Source: Pictodentalium vernedei
Lineage: Eukaryota > Mollusca > Scaphopoda > Dentaliida > Dentaliidae
Assembly: GCA_031216915.1 (NCBI GenBank)
Contig: CM062295.1
Location: 179,194,927-179,258,926 of the forward strand
Reading direction: 5' to 3'
Length of the DNA: 64,000 nt
In this document: in pieces, positions 32,930 through 42,910 of the stretch
Position numbering within the stretch: the stretch's first letter is position 1
How the letters are laid out: each line of letters starts with the position of its first letter
Program-made: the position numbers and the translations under genes
Notes under the pieces: model-generated
Told to the model about the DNA's origin: nothing
The model's input: only the letters and a program-made list of their open reading frames with translations
The model's database searches: none

Positions 32930-35134
32930 ATGCCTAGGACAATTCCTTGTGGGCAGTGTCTGCTGCCTAAGCATGTGGACGATGTACATTCGTCGTGTTC
33001 CTCCTGTAATGGGTGTTCGGCCGAGCGGCCGTGTGGTGTCTGTGGAACATGGTCTTCCACCTTTTGGGCGTCAGTAAATCGTGTCGTTCGTTCTCGTGGC
33101 CGTGCCTCCTGCTCCCGCGGGAAAGGAGAACGTGGTCGTTCGGGGCCTCCCGAGCCGACTTTGTCTGGTGAGAGTTATTCCTCCTCCGTGGGGGATGTGC
33201 AGTCTTTTCCTGTGGTGGATACTGCGGGAGCCGTTGAGTGTTCTGGTGTAGAGATGCCTGGTTCCGGGACTACGGTCCCCCTCCAGTCGACATCTGAGGC
33301 TGTCACTAGGGTTGTGACTCCTCCTTCGGAGCCGAGCCGGTGTGCTCTCTCTACTTTTTCACCAGCCTCAACGACTCTCGACGTATCTACTACTGCTGCT
33401 GGTCCGTCTGCTTCGTTGTCTGTTTCAGCCGGCCTCGGCTTTTCGCTGCAGGGGACTGCAGAACTGTCCGATACTGTAGACGTGGGATATCGGCCCCAGC
33501 CTTCCCTGACTTCACCTCGGCGAAGTCGGAAGGGGCTGCCGGCCGAGCCCATCGCTGTGGTCTCATCACCGTCGAGTACCACAGTTGTGTCTTTGGATTC
33601 AGATGTTCGTAGTGGAAACACTCTGAACTCCGTGGCGTTTCCGTCCACTCACTCTGGTCACACGACCAGTTTTGGGGGACCAACGCCTTTTGTGCAGCCT
33701 GGACCTTCTGCCCCGCAGAGGTCCGCGGTGACTCTCATGAGTTCTCGCAATATTGATCCTCGGGGTGCATCGTACCCCTATACACGTCTGCCTTCAGATG
33801 TTTCGGCTGCCGCCCGTCGTCCCGCGTCGGGTGTTTTGGAGGATCGTGACCCTTCGCTGGTTAAGAGGGTCAGAGGTGAAGCCACTTTGCCGGTTCGCTC
33901 CCCTGTCGAACCGGTCGGTACAGGCAGTGAGCTTAGGGAGGCCCTCTCCTTACTCACTCAGGTTCTCTCAAAGAGCCTTCCTGTTGCTTCCAGCGAGGCT
34001 ATGGGTGGTTTCCAGGCGCCTCCTATGGCGCCGCCTCCCGGGATTGGAAACAGGCCGGTTTCCGATTCCTCTGGTGTCCCGACACCATGGGAGGCGTCGG
34101 CTGGTTTGCCCACGATGGGCTATGTGTCTTCCGACTCTGGGGAGGAGTCCGACATGCTTGAGGTCGAGGGCCAGCAGTCTTCGGACTTGGGGGCGGCTCT
34201 TGACTTTGTGTTTGGGTTTCTGCCTGAGCTCAAACCTGCTAACCAGCCGACAGTGTCAGCCTGGCCGCGATCATCGGTCGCGCGCCAACAGCCTATGGAG
34301 CAACCTGCTTCTGGGCGCCTTCGACCATGCCAGTCGGTACAGGTGGTTGAGGCTTTTTCAGCATTGGATGCCAAGCTGAATTCCAAGGCTTTGAAGACTT
34401 CGTTCTTCACCAGGGTTGACACCTTTTTGCCTCCTGTGCGTTATCGTTCCTACGATTCCGCCAATCCGTCAGTCTGCCAGACTTTGACGGTTCTGGATCA
34501 GGACTCCACTTCCCTCGGGCTTTCCAAGCCCAAGTCTGCCGTCATTCCAATGACGACTCTGGAGTCCACGTTGGGCTTATCTAGAGAGATGCTTGGCATG
34601 CTTTCTCTCTCAGATCACGTCATCTCAGCTTTGGCTGCTTATCTGCCTCCAGATAAGTTTGACGAGGTACAGGCTCCTTTGCGTGTGCTGTCCAAGGCGC
34701 TTATGCACCTTACTCACACGCATGCCTGTAACACGGCCAATTTGGAATTAGTTCAAAGGGACGCTGTGCTGGACACAGGACGATCCCTTCCCGAGGAGCA
34801 GCGTGCTACTCTTCGATCTGCTTCTTTGGCAGGTCCGCAACTTTTCCATGGTTCCGTGTCGACGGTCCGGGATGACGTCCTACGTCATTCCAAAGATCAG
34901 CTGCTGTTTCGTCAGCTTGATCAGCCTTCTCGGGGAGGCAAGGGCCGTTCCAAGCCTAACAAGTACCCTTCTGCTTCCTCTGTGAAGCAAAAGGCTGGTC
35001 CCTCTGCCGCCGCCTCTACTTCTTACTCACGGGGTAAAGGTAGGGGTCGGCAGAATCGAGGGAAGTCTCAGGATTCTTCATTTAGTAGAGGAGGTGGTTT
35101 CTCCTCTCGCGGGCCTCGTCATGGCTCGAAATGA
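32930..35134 (+). CDS. gag: B1 gag-like protein (DIRS ORF1)
   Basis: About 734 residues from the ATG at 32930 (MPRTIPCGQC); the frame is open further upstream to 32717, but this ATG is the first that places the Cys/His cluster at the N-terminus and is conserved in B2. Residues 7-45 hold C-x2-C ... H-x3-C-x2-C-x2-C ... C-x2-C, a likely zinc-binding head of the kind seen at the start of DIRS gag proteins. A long Ser/Pro/Thr-rich middle follows, then a more conserved block (about 34440-34860, with IPMTTLEST and LSLSDHV) and a basic Arg/Gly/Ser tail (SRGKGRGRQNRG) suited to RNA binding. The stop overlaps the pol ATG. It probably packages the element RNA. It appears intact. Confidence 0.82.
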   Translation: MPRTIPCGQCLLPKHVDDVHSSCSSCNGCSAERPCGVCGTWSSTFWASVNRVVRSRGRASCSRGKGERGRSGPPEPTLSGESYSSSVGDVQSFPVVDTAGAVECSGVEMPGSGTTVPLQSTSEAVTRVVTPPSEPSRCALSTFSPASTTLDVSTTAAGPSASLSVSAGLGFSLQGTAELSDTVDVGYRPQPSLTSPRRSRKGLPAEPIAVVSSPSSTTVVSLDSDVRSGNTLNSVAFPSTHSGHTTSFGGPTPFVQPGPSAPQRSAVTLMSSRNIDPRGASYPYTRLPSDVSAAARRPASGVLEDRDPSLVKRVRGEATLPVRSPVEPVGTGSELREALSLLTQVLSKSLPVASSEAMGGFQAPPMAPPPGIGNRPVSDSSGVPTPWEASAGLPTMGYVSSDSGEESDMLEVEGQQSSDLGAALDFVFGFLPELKPANQPTVSAWPRSSVARQQPMEQPASGRLRPCQSVQVVEAFSALDAKLNSKALKTSFFTRVDTFLPPVRYRSYDSANPSVCQTLTVLDQDSTSLGLSKPKSAVIPMTTLESTLGLSREMLGMLSLSDHVISALAAYLPPDKFDEVQAPLRVLSKALMHLTHTHACNTANLELVQRDAVLDTGRSLPEEQRATLRSASLAGPQLFHGSVSTVRDDVLRHSKDQLLFRQLDQPSRGGKGRSKPNKYPSASSVKQKAGPSAAASTSYSRGKGRGRQNRGKSQDSSFSRGGGFSSRGPRHGSK

Positions 35135-37124
35135 AGGTCCTCACCTCGACTCGTCCCAGGTTGGAGGAAGGATAGCAGAGTTCGCAGACCATTGGACCAC
35201 CATCACATCCGATCCATGGGTGTTAGATGTTGTTCGGTCCGGGCTGCGCATATCCTTCCGACGGCACCCCACTCTGTCAAGGGTGCCTCTTCCAACCACA
35301 GTTCCTTCAGACGTTTTACGTCGGGAACTTTTGTCCACGGAGATTGCCAATCTCCTGGCAAAGGGGGCGATCGAGGTCGTCAAGAACGTTCAGTCAGTGG
35401 GTTTCTATTCCCGCCTGTTCTTGGTGCCGAAGAAGGACGGCCGACTCCGACCGGTTATCGATCTGAGCATCCTGAACCAGTCTATCATTGCTCCCAAGTT
35501 CAGCATGGAGACTTTCAGGTCGGTCCGCCAATCAATTCACCAGGGAGATTTCGCAGCCAGCATCGACCTGCGAGACGCTTACTTCCACGTTCCGATGCAT
35601 CGGGCGTCACGGAAGTATCTCAGGTTCGCTTTTCTGGGGCGAGTTTACCAGTTCAAGGCCATGCCTTTCGGCCTCAACCTGGCTCCTTGGGCGTTCACCA
35701 GACTGATGTCGCATGTGATAGCGTTCCATCGCACACAGTCCAGGGTGACTACTTCGGCATATCTGGACGATATCCTCCAGAGGCATTCCAATGCTGCCTT
35801 ACTGGAATTGGATGTCGCCACTCTGTTGAGCTTGCTCACGTCGCTAGGATTCAGAGTCAACGAGGAGAAGTCGGACCTGGTCCCTTCTCAGTCGTTTTGT
35901 CATCTGGGGATGTCTTTCCAAACCCAATTCAATTTGGTGGCTGTTCCCCAGGCCAAGGCTGTGATTCTCTCAGCTTTTGCTCTGACTCTGTCCCAGTCCA
36001 GGTCCGCGACCGCTCGGAGTTTTCTCCGGCTGATCGGTCTCTGCGGTTCGGTGACGGATCTCATTCCTCTAGGTCGGCTGCGTGTCAGACCTCTCCAACA
36101 CTTTCTGCTCAGTCGTTGGAGACCGAATGTAGATTCTCTGGATCAGGTGCTTCCGTTTCCGGACTCTCTGTATCCTCACCTTCTTCCCTGGACGGATGTT
36201 CAGTGGATTACGCAGGGTGTTCCGCTGGACTTACCCACGTCCGATCGCGTTCTGACGGCAGATGCCAGCGATCTCGGATGGGGTGCGACGTTGGATCCTC
36301 TCGGTCTTTCCCTACACGGGATGTGGGACCAGGATCAAGCAGCTCTACACATCAACCAGAAGGAGCTTCTTGCTCTTCTTCTGAGTTTCAGGCAGTGGAT
36401 CCCTCACCTGTCGAATCGCCAGGTCCTTCTACTATCCGACAATTCGACAGTGGTTGCTTACATTCGGAACCAGGGCGGCACGCACTCGCTTCCGATGTAC
36501 GAGTTAGCTCGGGATCTTTTACTGCTCGCTCCGGAGGTTCACGCTGGAGTGGTTGTTCGTCACATTCCCGGTCGTCTGAACGTCCTAGCCGACTCCCTGT
36601 CCTGACAGGGCAGGGTTATTTCCACCGACTGGATGCTTCACAGGGCAGTGTTCCAGTCGCTTTGCGATCTCTGGGGACGTCCCCACATCGATCTCTTTGC
36701 GACTCGTTGGAACCATCAGGTGGATACTTTCGTGTCTCCGTGTCCAGATCCTCTGGCTTTTGCCGTGGATGCTCTGTCACTCGATTGGAACGGTCTAGTC
36801 GGCTACGCCTTCCAGCCGGTTCCGATTCTTCCTCAGGTTCTCGCCAAAATTCGAACCTGCAGTTGTCGAATCATTCTGATCGCTCCCCTGTCGCCTCAGC
36901 GGGTGTGGATCAATCAGCTCCGGTCGCTGATGGCGGCGGTTCCGGCACGTCTCCCGCTACGTCGCGACCTTCTTTGTCAAGGTCGCCCGAGGAGGTTTCA
37001 CGTCGACCCGACTTCATTGTGCCTTCACGCATATCTTTTGTCAGGTCCTGTCTCCTCCGTAGAGGTTTTTCGAGACGAGCAGTGGAGTGCATTTCTTCTT
37101 CAAGGAGGCACTCCACTGGTTTAG
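35121..37124 (+). pseudogene. pol: B1 pol: RT, RNase H, methyltransferase-like; one nonsense codon
   Basis: The ATG at 35121 overlaps the gag stop (35132-35134) in a different frame; the frame is open from 35094. RT motifs: LVPKKDGRLRPVIDLS (near 35430), SIDLRDAYFHVPMH (near 35560), MPFGLNLAPWAF and YLDD (codons 35760-35771). RNase H: TADASDLGWGA, INQKELLAL and LLSDNSTV supply the acidic residues. TGA at 36603-36605 interrupts after LADSLS; B2 has CGA there, so a CpG to TpG change is the cause. Past it the same frame runs on to 37124 with DLFATRWN, FVSPCPDP and ILIAPLSPQ, the DIRS methyltransferase-like block. The protein would copy element RNA; here only a truncated RT-RNase H could form. 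Confidence 0.88.
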
Positions 37125-38095
37125 CTTATGCAGCTAAATGGAAGGTCTTCTGTCGATGGTGTGCTGATCACTCTGTTGATTATGCCAATCCTTCGATTTC
37201 ACAGATTGCGGAGTTTCTGGTCTATCTGTTTGATTCTCGGGGTCTCCAGCCTGTTACCATCAAGGGTTACAGGTCTATGCTTTCAGAGACTTTTTCTTAT
37301 ATGGGGAAGCGTCGTATCGGCACTAATCCTTACCTCTCCAAGCTTGTTCGGCACTTTTCTTTGAAAAGGCCTCGGACTTTGCAGCTTACTCCACGATGGA
37401 ATCTTTCGTGGGTGCTGCTTTGCTTGGGGGGGGGGGGGGCGCCGTTCGAACCTTTATCCCAGGTGGATATGCAATTTCTCACATATAAGACGTCTTTTCT
37501 GATGGCATTTGCTTCGGCCAGACGGGTTAGTGAGCTTCACGCCCTCTCGGTTGACCCGGCCTTTTTTAGGAGTTCTCCCAACAGTGTTACTTTTACCACT
37601 GATTGCTCCTTTTTGGCTAAGAATCAGTTACCAGATACTACTCCTCCTCCTATCTGTATCAGGGCTCTTCCCTCTGTTGAGGGTACTCGCCCTTTGCTCT
37701 GTCCGGTCCGTGCTATTCGCATTTATCTTGATCGGACACGCTTCATACGGAAGGGCAGAAAACGTTTTTTTCTGTCTCTCATTCCGGGTCGACAGAAGAT
37801 CTCTCCTCAATCCATTTCTCGATGGATTTGTCTTGCTATTCGTACGGCTTATAGTCGTTTAGCAGCTGGCGATTGTATTACCAATCGTATTTCTGCCCAC
37901 GAGGTGCGGGCACTGTCTACCTCTTGGGCTTATTCTAACTCCGTCAAGTTGTCGGATGTTATGCAGGCAGCCTACTGGAGAAATGCTTCTACTTTCTCCA
38001 CCTTTTATTTACGCCAGTTGCAGGAGCAGTCGGAGGACCTTTTTGCCTTGGGTCCTCTTTCTTCTGCTCAGGCTGTTGTCTGCCATAGCCATTAG
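36950..38095 (+). CDS. B1 tyrosine recombinase (DIRS YR)
   Basis: The recombinase frame overlaps the end of pol, one base back in frame. The start is uncertain: the frame is open from 35192, but homology to DIRS recombinases begins near RISFVRSCLLRRGFS (about 37031). The N-terminal SAM-like part includes YAAKWKVFCRWC. A run of 14 G (37426-37439) encodes GGGG before APFEPL. Catalytic positions: Arg in SARRVSEL (codon 37523), H-x-x-R in SAHEVRAL (37898-37909), then AAYWRNASTFSTFY with Tyr at 38006-38008. All are intact. Its role is to integrate a circular intermediate by strand exchange at a short shared core, which leaves no target-site duplication. How it is translated (reinitiation, frameshift or splicing) is not clear. 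Confidence 0.85.
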   Translation, partial: SPATSRPSLSRSPEEVSRRPDFIVPSRISFVRSCLLRRGFSRRAVECISSSRRHSTGLAYAAKWKVFCRWCADHSVDYANPSISQIAEFLVYLFDSRGLQPVTIKGYRSMLSETFSYMGKRRIGTNPYLSKLVRHFSLKRPRTLQLTPRWNLSWVLLCLGGGGAPFEPLSQVDMQFLTYKTSFLMAFASARRVSELHALSVDPAFFRSSPNSVTFTTDCSFLAKNQLPDTTPPPICIRALPSVEGTRPLLCPVRAIRIYLDRTRFIRKGRKRFFLSLIPGRQKISPQSISRWICLAIRTAYSRLAAGDCITNRISAHEVRALSTSWAYSNSVKLSDVMQAAYWRNASTFSTFYLRQLQEQSEDLFALGPLSSAQAVVCHSH

Positions 38096-38312
38096 GCTTC
38101 TACAAGGTCAGTTTCAGCCTTGTGCTGTTACTGCCCTTTTTTCTGTCTGTGTGTCACACAGGCTCATATGTCTCTTTTCATTGTCCTTTACCAATGATTG
38201 CGACATTATGGTTGATAAGCCTCGGGACCTCTTCCTTCTGCTTCACGGTTCCAGTGCACTAGGGTTATGTGGGGGTTGGTTATGCGATTCCCTCCAGCCT
38301 TTTGTCTATTCA

Positions 38313-38402
38313 GCCTGTAGTAAACAATTGTGAGTAGGTTGATAAGAAATCTAAATTTTATAGTAAATTTCCTTTCTTATTATACCTACCACAATTGTTT
38401 AC
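38313..38402 (+). repeat. B1 internal complementary region
   Basis: Bases 38313-38350 are the reverse complement of the left extremity (32224 onward), and 38351-38402 of the right extremity (ending at about 38744). The two are joined head to tail exactly as the ends would be in a circle, which defines both outer ends of the element. Confidence 0.92.
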
Positions 38403-38469
38403 ATGGAGGCCCTCCCGTCTTCTTTACGGGTAAAGAATCTTTCCTCCCCGCTGATCACATAACTCTAAC

Positions 38470-38703
38470 GTTTACGGATTCAAAAAGAATGAGTCTTTAG
38501 AGACGGTAGTCGTGGAGTTGTACTTGGGAGAGAGCGTCCCGTACTGGGTCTGCGCCGGTTGCACTCGACCCAGTTTTGGCTTATTTTTATTGGTGCTTTT
38601 GCACCACTTTTCTTTCCCAACTTGCTTGGGAAAGACAAAAATAGAGAGTATTTTATCCGAGTTAGGGACTTCCACTGTAGTGCAAGCCTGTAGTAAACAA
38701 TTG
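38470..38703 (-). repeat. B1 right inverted terminal repeat
   Basis: Reverse complement of the left repeat with a 19-base deletion. The three hairpin stems are kept. The unique right extremity follows to 38744, then the ATTTC shared with the target. Frames of 65-67 codons here are repeat translations. Confidence 0.88.
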
Positions 38704-38749
38704 TGGTAGGTATAATAAGAAAGGAAATTTACTATAAAATTTAGATTTC

Positions 38750-39892
38750 TGGTTTCTTGTACGCAAAGTTACGGAGATGTCTTTCAAAAGTGTGCCTCTG
38801 TCGTCATAGTTAATGAAGAGCTAGCGGCAATAAGTGCTCATGGAATATGTCTGTCGCCTAAGAGATCCCTTGTAGGATCGACGGAGTGACATTCGCTAGC
38901 TCACCCGGTGTAGCGTCCATTCATCGAATGGTTCGGCTGCCGGGTTCGTCCGTTGCGGTCTAGGAAGGAGATTTGGGTGATGCGAGCACTATAATTACTT
39001 TAGTACTCACCCAGTGACGGCGGATTGAGGACAGATCGGAGGAAGCCTGTTAGTCCGGTTCCTGGTTTGTCCAGGTCCGTCCGGGCTGTGAGCGAGAGAG
39101 GTCCCTCTCTCGTCCAACAACATAGGGGACCGCATGTTGTGGTTCAGATATTTTACATTCGGAGCATATGTCTGTCAGTCGGGACGCTCCGTTATATTGA
39201 CAGTCCGAGAGACTATCGATAATGCTTCCTCATCCTCACAGCAGTGCACACGACCGCACATTGGCTACGTGACCTCGAGTATCCGATCAGTTTCGTCATT
39301 CAGTGATTCCACGGCAAATAGGTCACGTTATCCGGTAGCCAAGGGACACGAGGCCTATACACTCTGTTCGCTCGCATATTGGTAGTATGCACAGGGTAAC
39401 GATCACGGAGCTTCCAGCGGCAATACATTGTAGGACCGCTTCTCCTCAGGCCTCAGTGACGGACGTGCTATCCGAGTTAGCACAGTTGTTTCGCAGCATC
39501 TCAGCAATCGACAGTTTCTTACTCGAATCAGGAATTATCTGACGGCGCTGGGTCGGTGCGGTCCGCGGTTGCATCAGGTACGGACGACCGAACGCTTTAT
39601 AGGGTCCGACAGGATGGCGAAAGGGATTCGAAAGATTTCGAGTTTTCCCTTTCATAGTATCGGAAGCTGCCATTCATATCTTCTGGCATTATCTTCCAGT
39701 GATTGTTATTTCGGACTACATTGCTGCGATGTTGGATAAGAGACTTATAGCGTCATTGGACACGGAATTTTGGATCAGTTCAGGGACATTGTCCCTGATT
39801 TACCGACACAGTCCAATAATGTCATTACAACATGTGTTTTATTTTTCGACGCTATATATGATTATAAGCCTGCTACCAAGCATGATAGTTTA
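38750..39892 (+). pseudogene. A2 gag: rest of first module edge and second module
   Basis: It resumes right after B1 with TGGTTTCTTGTACGC. The second module starts ATGTCTTTCAAAAGTGTGCC at 38777 and carries the usual landmarks (CACCCGGTGTAGCG, GGTGATGCGAGCAC, CACCCAGTGACGGC, CGGGACGCTCCG). No continuous ORF. Confidence 0.6.
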
Positions 39893-40385
39893 GTTTCTTG
39901 TCCGCAATGCTCATTTCTGCCGTTTTATCATTTATACGAATAATTTATTTTGGCAGAGCAGGGCATACCGAGAGTTCATATGCGTCTAGACGGCGTGGTT
40001 AAAGACTGGAAATATTCTTTTTCGCCGTCTATGTCTTTTCCAACCACAATGTTGGAAACGACAATGATGTCTAATAGACTTAACTTAGACGCTTTATCAT
40101 ACGTAATCCACCTTACTGAGGCGTTATCATTACGTCTTCAAGAGAAAGAATTCCGGGATATGATCCTCAATGTGATTTCTTTTGAGGGCAGTAGTTTGTT
40201 CACGTATAACTCCGCCCTTCAGTGGCTGATTGGAGTTGGTTAGACGTGACGCAGCCCTAGCTACATCCACGCGCGTGGATAGTAAGGTGAAGAACTCTCT
40301 CAGAGTCGCTTCGTTCTCGGAGAAGCCTCTCTTCGACGGCAACTTTTCAGCAATCCATGAATTGCTCGATTTATGCGTTCTCTTA
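39893..40385 (+). pseudogene. A2 gag C-terminal segment up to the shared deletion
   Basis: A frame of 97 codons from 39950 (MRLDGVVKDWKYSF-like in A3) matches B1 gag around IPMTTLEST and LSLSDHV. After a stop, another frame gives LVRRDAALATST-like residues matching B1 LVQRDAVLDTG. It ends at CTTATCTATCTAGTG, the same deletion point as in A1 and A3. Confidence 0.65.
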
Positions 40386-40815
40386 TCTATCTAGTGTTAC
40401 AAGAGATTCAGACTGGGGCAAACATTCGGTGGTTGACTCAGAGAGTGCCACTGCAGTTGCCGGATCCGAGTGTTATGGTTATGACGGTTGCCAGTCAAAC
40501 AGATTGGGATATAATATTGATCCCAACGGATTCGAAGTGCCAGGGTCTTTGGGTTCCGCAGTCTCTAAGCAAGCAATTATCTTCCGCGGAATAATGTTTT
40601 TTAGGCTTGCTTTATGTCATTGCATGAACATTATTCAGAAACGCATGTCCAAATCCTGTCCGTTAATTCGACAGTAGTGGCGTATCTCCGGAACCAGGGA
40701 GGCACTCATTCGTTTCCGTTATTCAATTTAATGGAAAGAATCCGTCTGTTGGTTATAGTACACCAAGTTCTGTTTCGGTCCGTCATATTCCGGGTCGTCT
40801 GATTGTTTTACCGGA
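40386..40815 (+). pseudogene. A2 RNase H remnant
   Basis: It continues directly from gag. IRWLTQRVPLQLP, MTVASQTDW, then STVVAYLRNQGGTHS in a later frame and VRHIPGRLIVLPDS after the frameshift. No RT motif (YLDD) lies between gag and this block. Confidence 0.7.
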
Positions 40816-42240
40816 CTCCCGTTCACTTAGGGGTCGCTTGTTGCTGTCAGAATGGACTCTCAACAAACAAGTATTCAATCAGATTTGCTATCTATGGGAG
40901 CGCCCAATGATAATTTATTTACGACACAGCTTGCTAATCAATTGCAGACGTATGTGTTGGCTTGTCCGGATCTCTGAGCTAATGTTGTTAACGCTCTATT
41001 GATCTAATAGGACGGAATGATAGGATACGCGTATCCTCCGGCGCTGTTGTTTCAGCAGGTATTGCTAAGATAAACAACCACAATACATTTCTGTTGATAG
41101 CATCTCTATCTTCACAGAGACCGTGGGTAATTTACTCTGATGTCTACTGTGGGACTTAACGCGAAATCTTCCTCAATGAGAGGATCTTTTTTCGCTGGGT
41201 AAATCGTGTCATCTTTATCACAACCCGCAAGGTCGCAACCTTCCTGTATTCCGTTGTGTGGTCCGTATTGCTTTGTAAGCTTTGTACTGGACGAGCTTTG
41301 GACGCGATTTCTTACTATAGGAGATCCTCTTCTTCGCTATTCTATGCGGCTAAAGTGGAGGCTCTTCCGTCGTTGGTGTAGGGATCACTATGTTCATATT
41401 GTTGATCCCTCCATACTACTCATTGCAACTTTTTAGTATACTTGTTTGACAAGATATACTGCAGCCTGTTATTATTAAGGTTATAGGTTTATGTTACCTC
41501 ATACCTATGCACTCTATGATAGTTTACAATTGAGTCTTATGTCTCTTTATCTAAGTCAGTTAGTAACTTTTTGATAAATAGACTTAGAATCTTTAGATTA
41601 AATTCCTATATGGAATTTAACTTCGGTTCTTATTTAGCTAAGTAATCATTTGAGCCTCTGGAAACAGTAGTTTTCAAATTCTGACCTTTTACACAGTAAT
41701 TCTGTTGGCTTCTCTTTTACTGAAGAGTCAGTGAGTTTCATGCACTATCGATGGATGATTTTCACTTTCGTAGTTTCGGAATTACTACTTCCTTTACTAT
41801 TTAGGTTGGATTTTTGCATAAGAGTTAGGCTCCTAATATCCGGAACCTATTGTTATTAAGGTCCTTCCGTCTTCGTACGGGCATAGGCCTTTACTCTGTC
41901 CGGTTAGAGTTTATGTATTTATAAACAGATATCTGTTTATTACTACGGGCGTAAGCTTCTTCTGTCTTTGATGCCTAATAGAAGGACATTACGCTCCATT
42001 CTATTGCTAATGGATTCAATTAACTATCGGTACTGCTTATAGTATATCATTGACTCAGCAGTTGTGCTTAAGATTTCGGCTCATGAAGTAGGAGTTCTTC
42101 TACATCTTGGGCTTACATTAATAGTGTCGCTATTATAGATTTTTTAAGGCTGCTCATTGCGCTCAGCCATCCACATTCATGAATTTTTATCTCAGAAATA
42201 TCGAGTCCATTTCTGGAGGCCTCTATTGTTAGGTCTATTA
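40816..42240 (+). pseudogene. A2 methyltransferase-like and tyrosine recombinase remnants
   Basis: VFNQICYLWERP and IASLSSQRPW fragments (40870-41130) correspond to the methyltransferase-like block. Recombinase fragments follow: LRYSMRLKWRLFRRWCRDHYVH (about 41330-41400), LPSSYGHRPLLCPV (about 41860) and ISAHEV (about 42080). Stops and frameshifts prevent translation as one protein. Confidence 0.65.
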
Positions 42241-42910
42241 TCTACTCTTCAGAATGTCATTCACTTAACAGTTGCTACTATAGCTAGGTAGGCTGTCTGT
42301 TTCGGCAGTGACTCCGTTCTGCTGCCCTCTTCGCTCTGGGCTATTTGACCCAGGGCAAGAAAAAAGGGGGGGGGGGGGGGTGTTCCCTTGGGTCACCTGT
42401 TTTACTATGAAAACAAGGGGATACCTCCTCCGAAGTTAGTAATTCTGAGCTGTTATTGGGATGGTTGTTTAGTAAGAAGTTTATGTTTTAAAAATTCATT
42501 CAAGTCTTAGTTTTTAAAGTATAGCTTTTGAATATAGCACGTGTCAACGGACATGATTATGCAATCCTCAGACACTTTTAAGGAGTATAAGAGTCTCTAT
42601 TCTCTAGACTTACTTTATTTATTGGCTTACTTTAAAAATTATTAGTATAAGGATTATATTGGATATTAATAGAGTACATGGATGTATGATGCTCAATTTT
42701 GGAAGGTGTTGTATCTTTCTAATTTATCATAAATAAGAAAGATACATGTAAGACCTATTACTTCTTTTTCCCTAGAGGGGATGACTCTATTTTATATTAT
42801 TGAGCGTATTCCATCTTGCTCTATGTCCTTGGCCCTCCAGCCTTTTTACTATTCAGCTATGTCTGGGTCATTGGTACAGTATAAAAATGTTAAAAAATTT
42901 ATAGTAATTT

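Larger units (their letters stand above)
32224..38749 (+). mobile_element. DIRS-type retrotransposon B1, complete, nested in A2
   Basis: About 6.5 kb. The left end starts TTTCTTATCAACC and the right end stops TATAAAATTTAGA, with TTTC shared at both junctions and no target-site duplication, as expected for tyrosine-recombinase integration. It has inverted terminal repeats (32241-32495 and 38470-38703), an internal complementary region (38313-38402), gag, pol (RT, RNase H, methyltransferase-like) and recombinase ORFs, all on the plus strand. The empty site survives in A1 at 13981-13985. Only one clear disabling change (TGA in pol) is visible, so this is a recent insertion. Confidence 0.92.
29780..42910 (+). 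mobile_element. DIRS-like element A2, RT-less, right end lost, hosting B1
   Basis: Homologous to A1 from the left extremity (ATTTTTATACTG at 29780) through gag, RNase H, methyltransferase-like and recombinase remnants. It reaches the first part of the internal complementary region (42854-42910) and then breaks off. The right ITR is absent and P3 sequence follows. B1 (32224-38749) is inserted in the first gag module. The deletion that joins gag to RNase H and the frameshift before VRHIPGR are the same as in A1. Confidence 0.8.

Noticed and set aside
33175-33683. Minus-strand frames of 97-157 codons opposite B1 gag
   Set aside because: They are antisense shadows of a GC-rich, Ser/Pro-rich coding frame and have no motif of their own.
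33753-34379. 208-codon plus-strand frame inside B1 gag
   Set aside because: It is an alternative frame of gag with Arg/Leu-rich composition and no homology to the other DIRS products.
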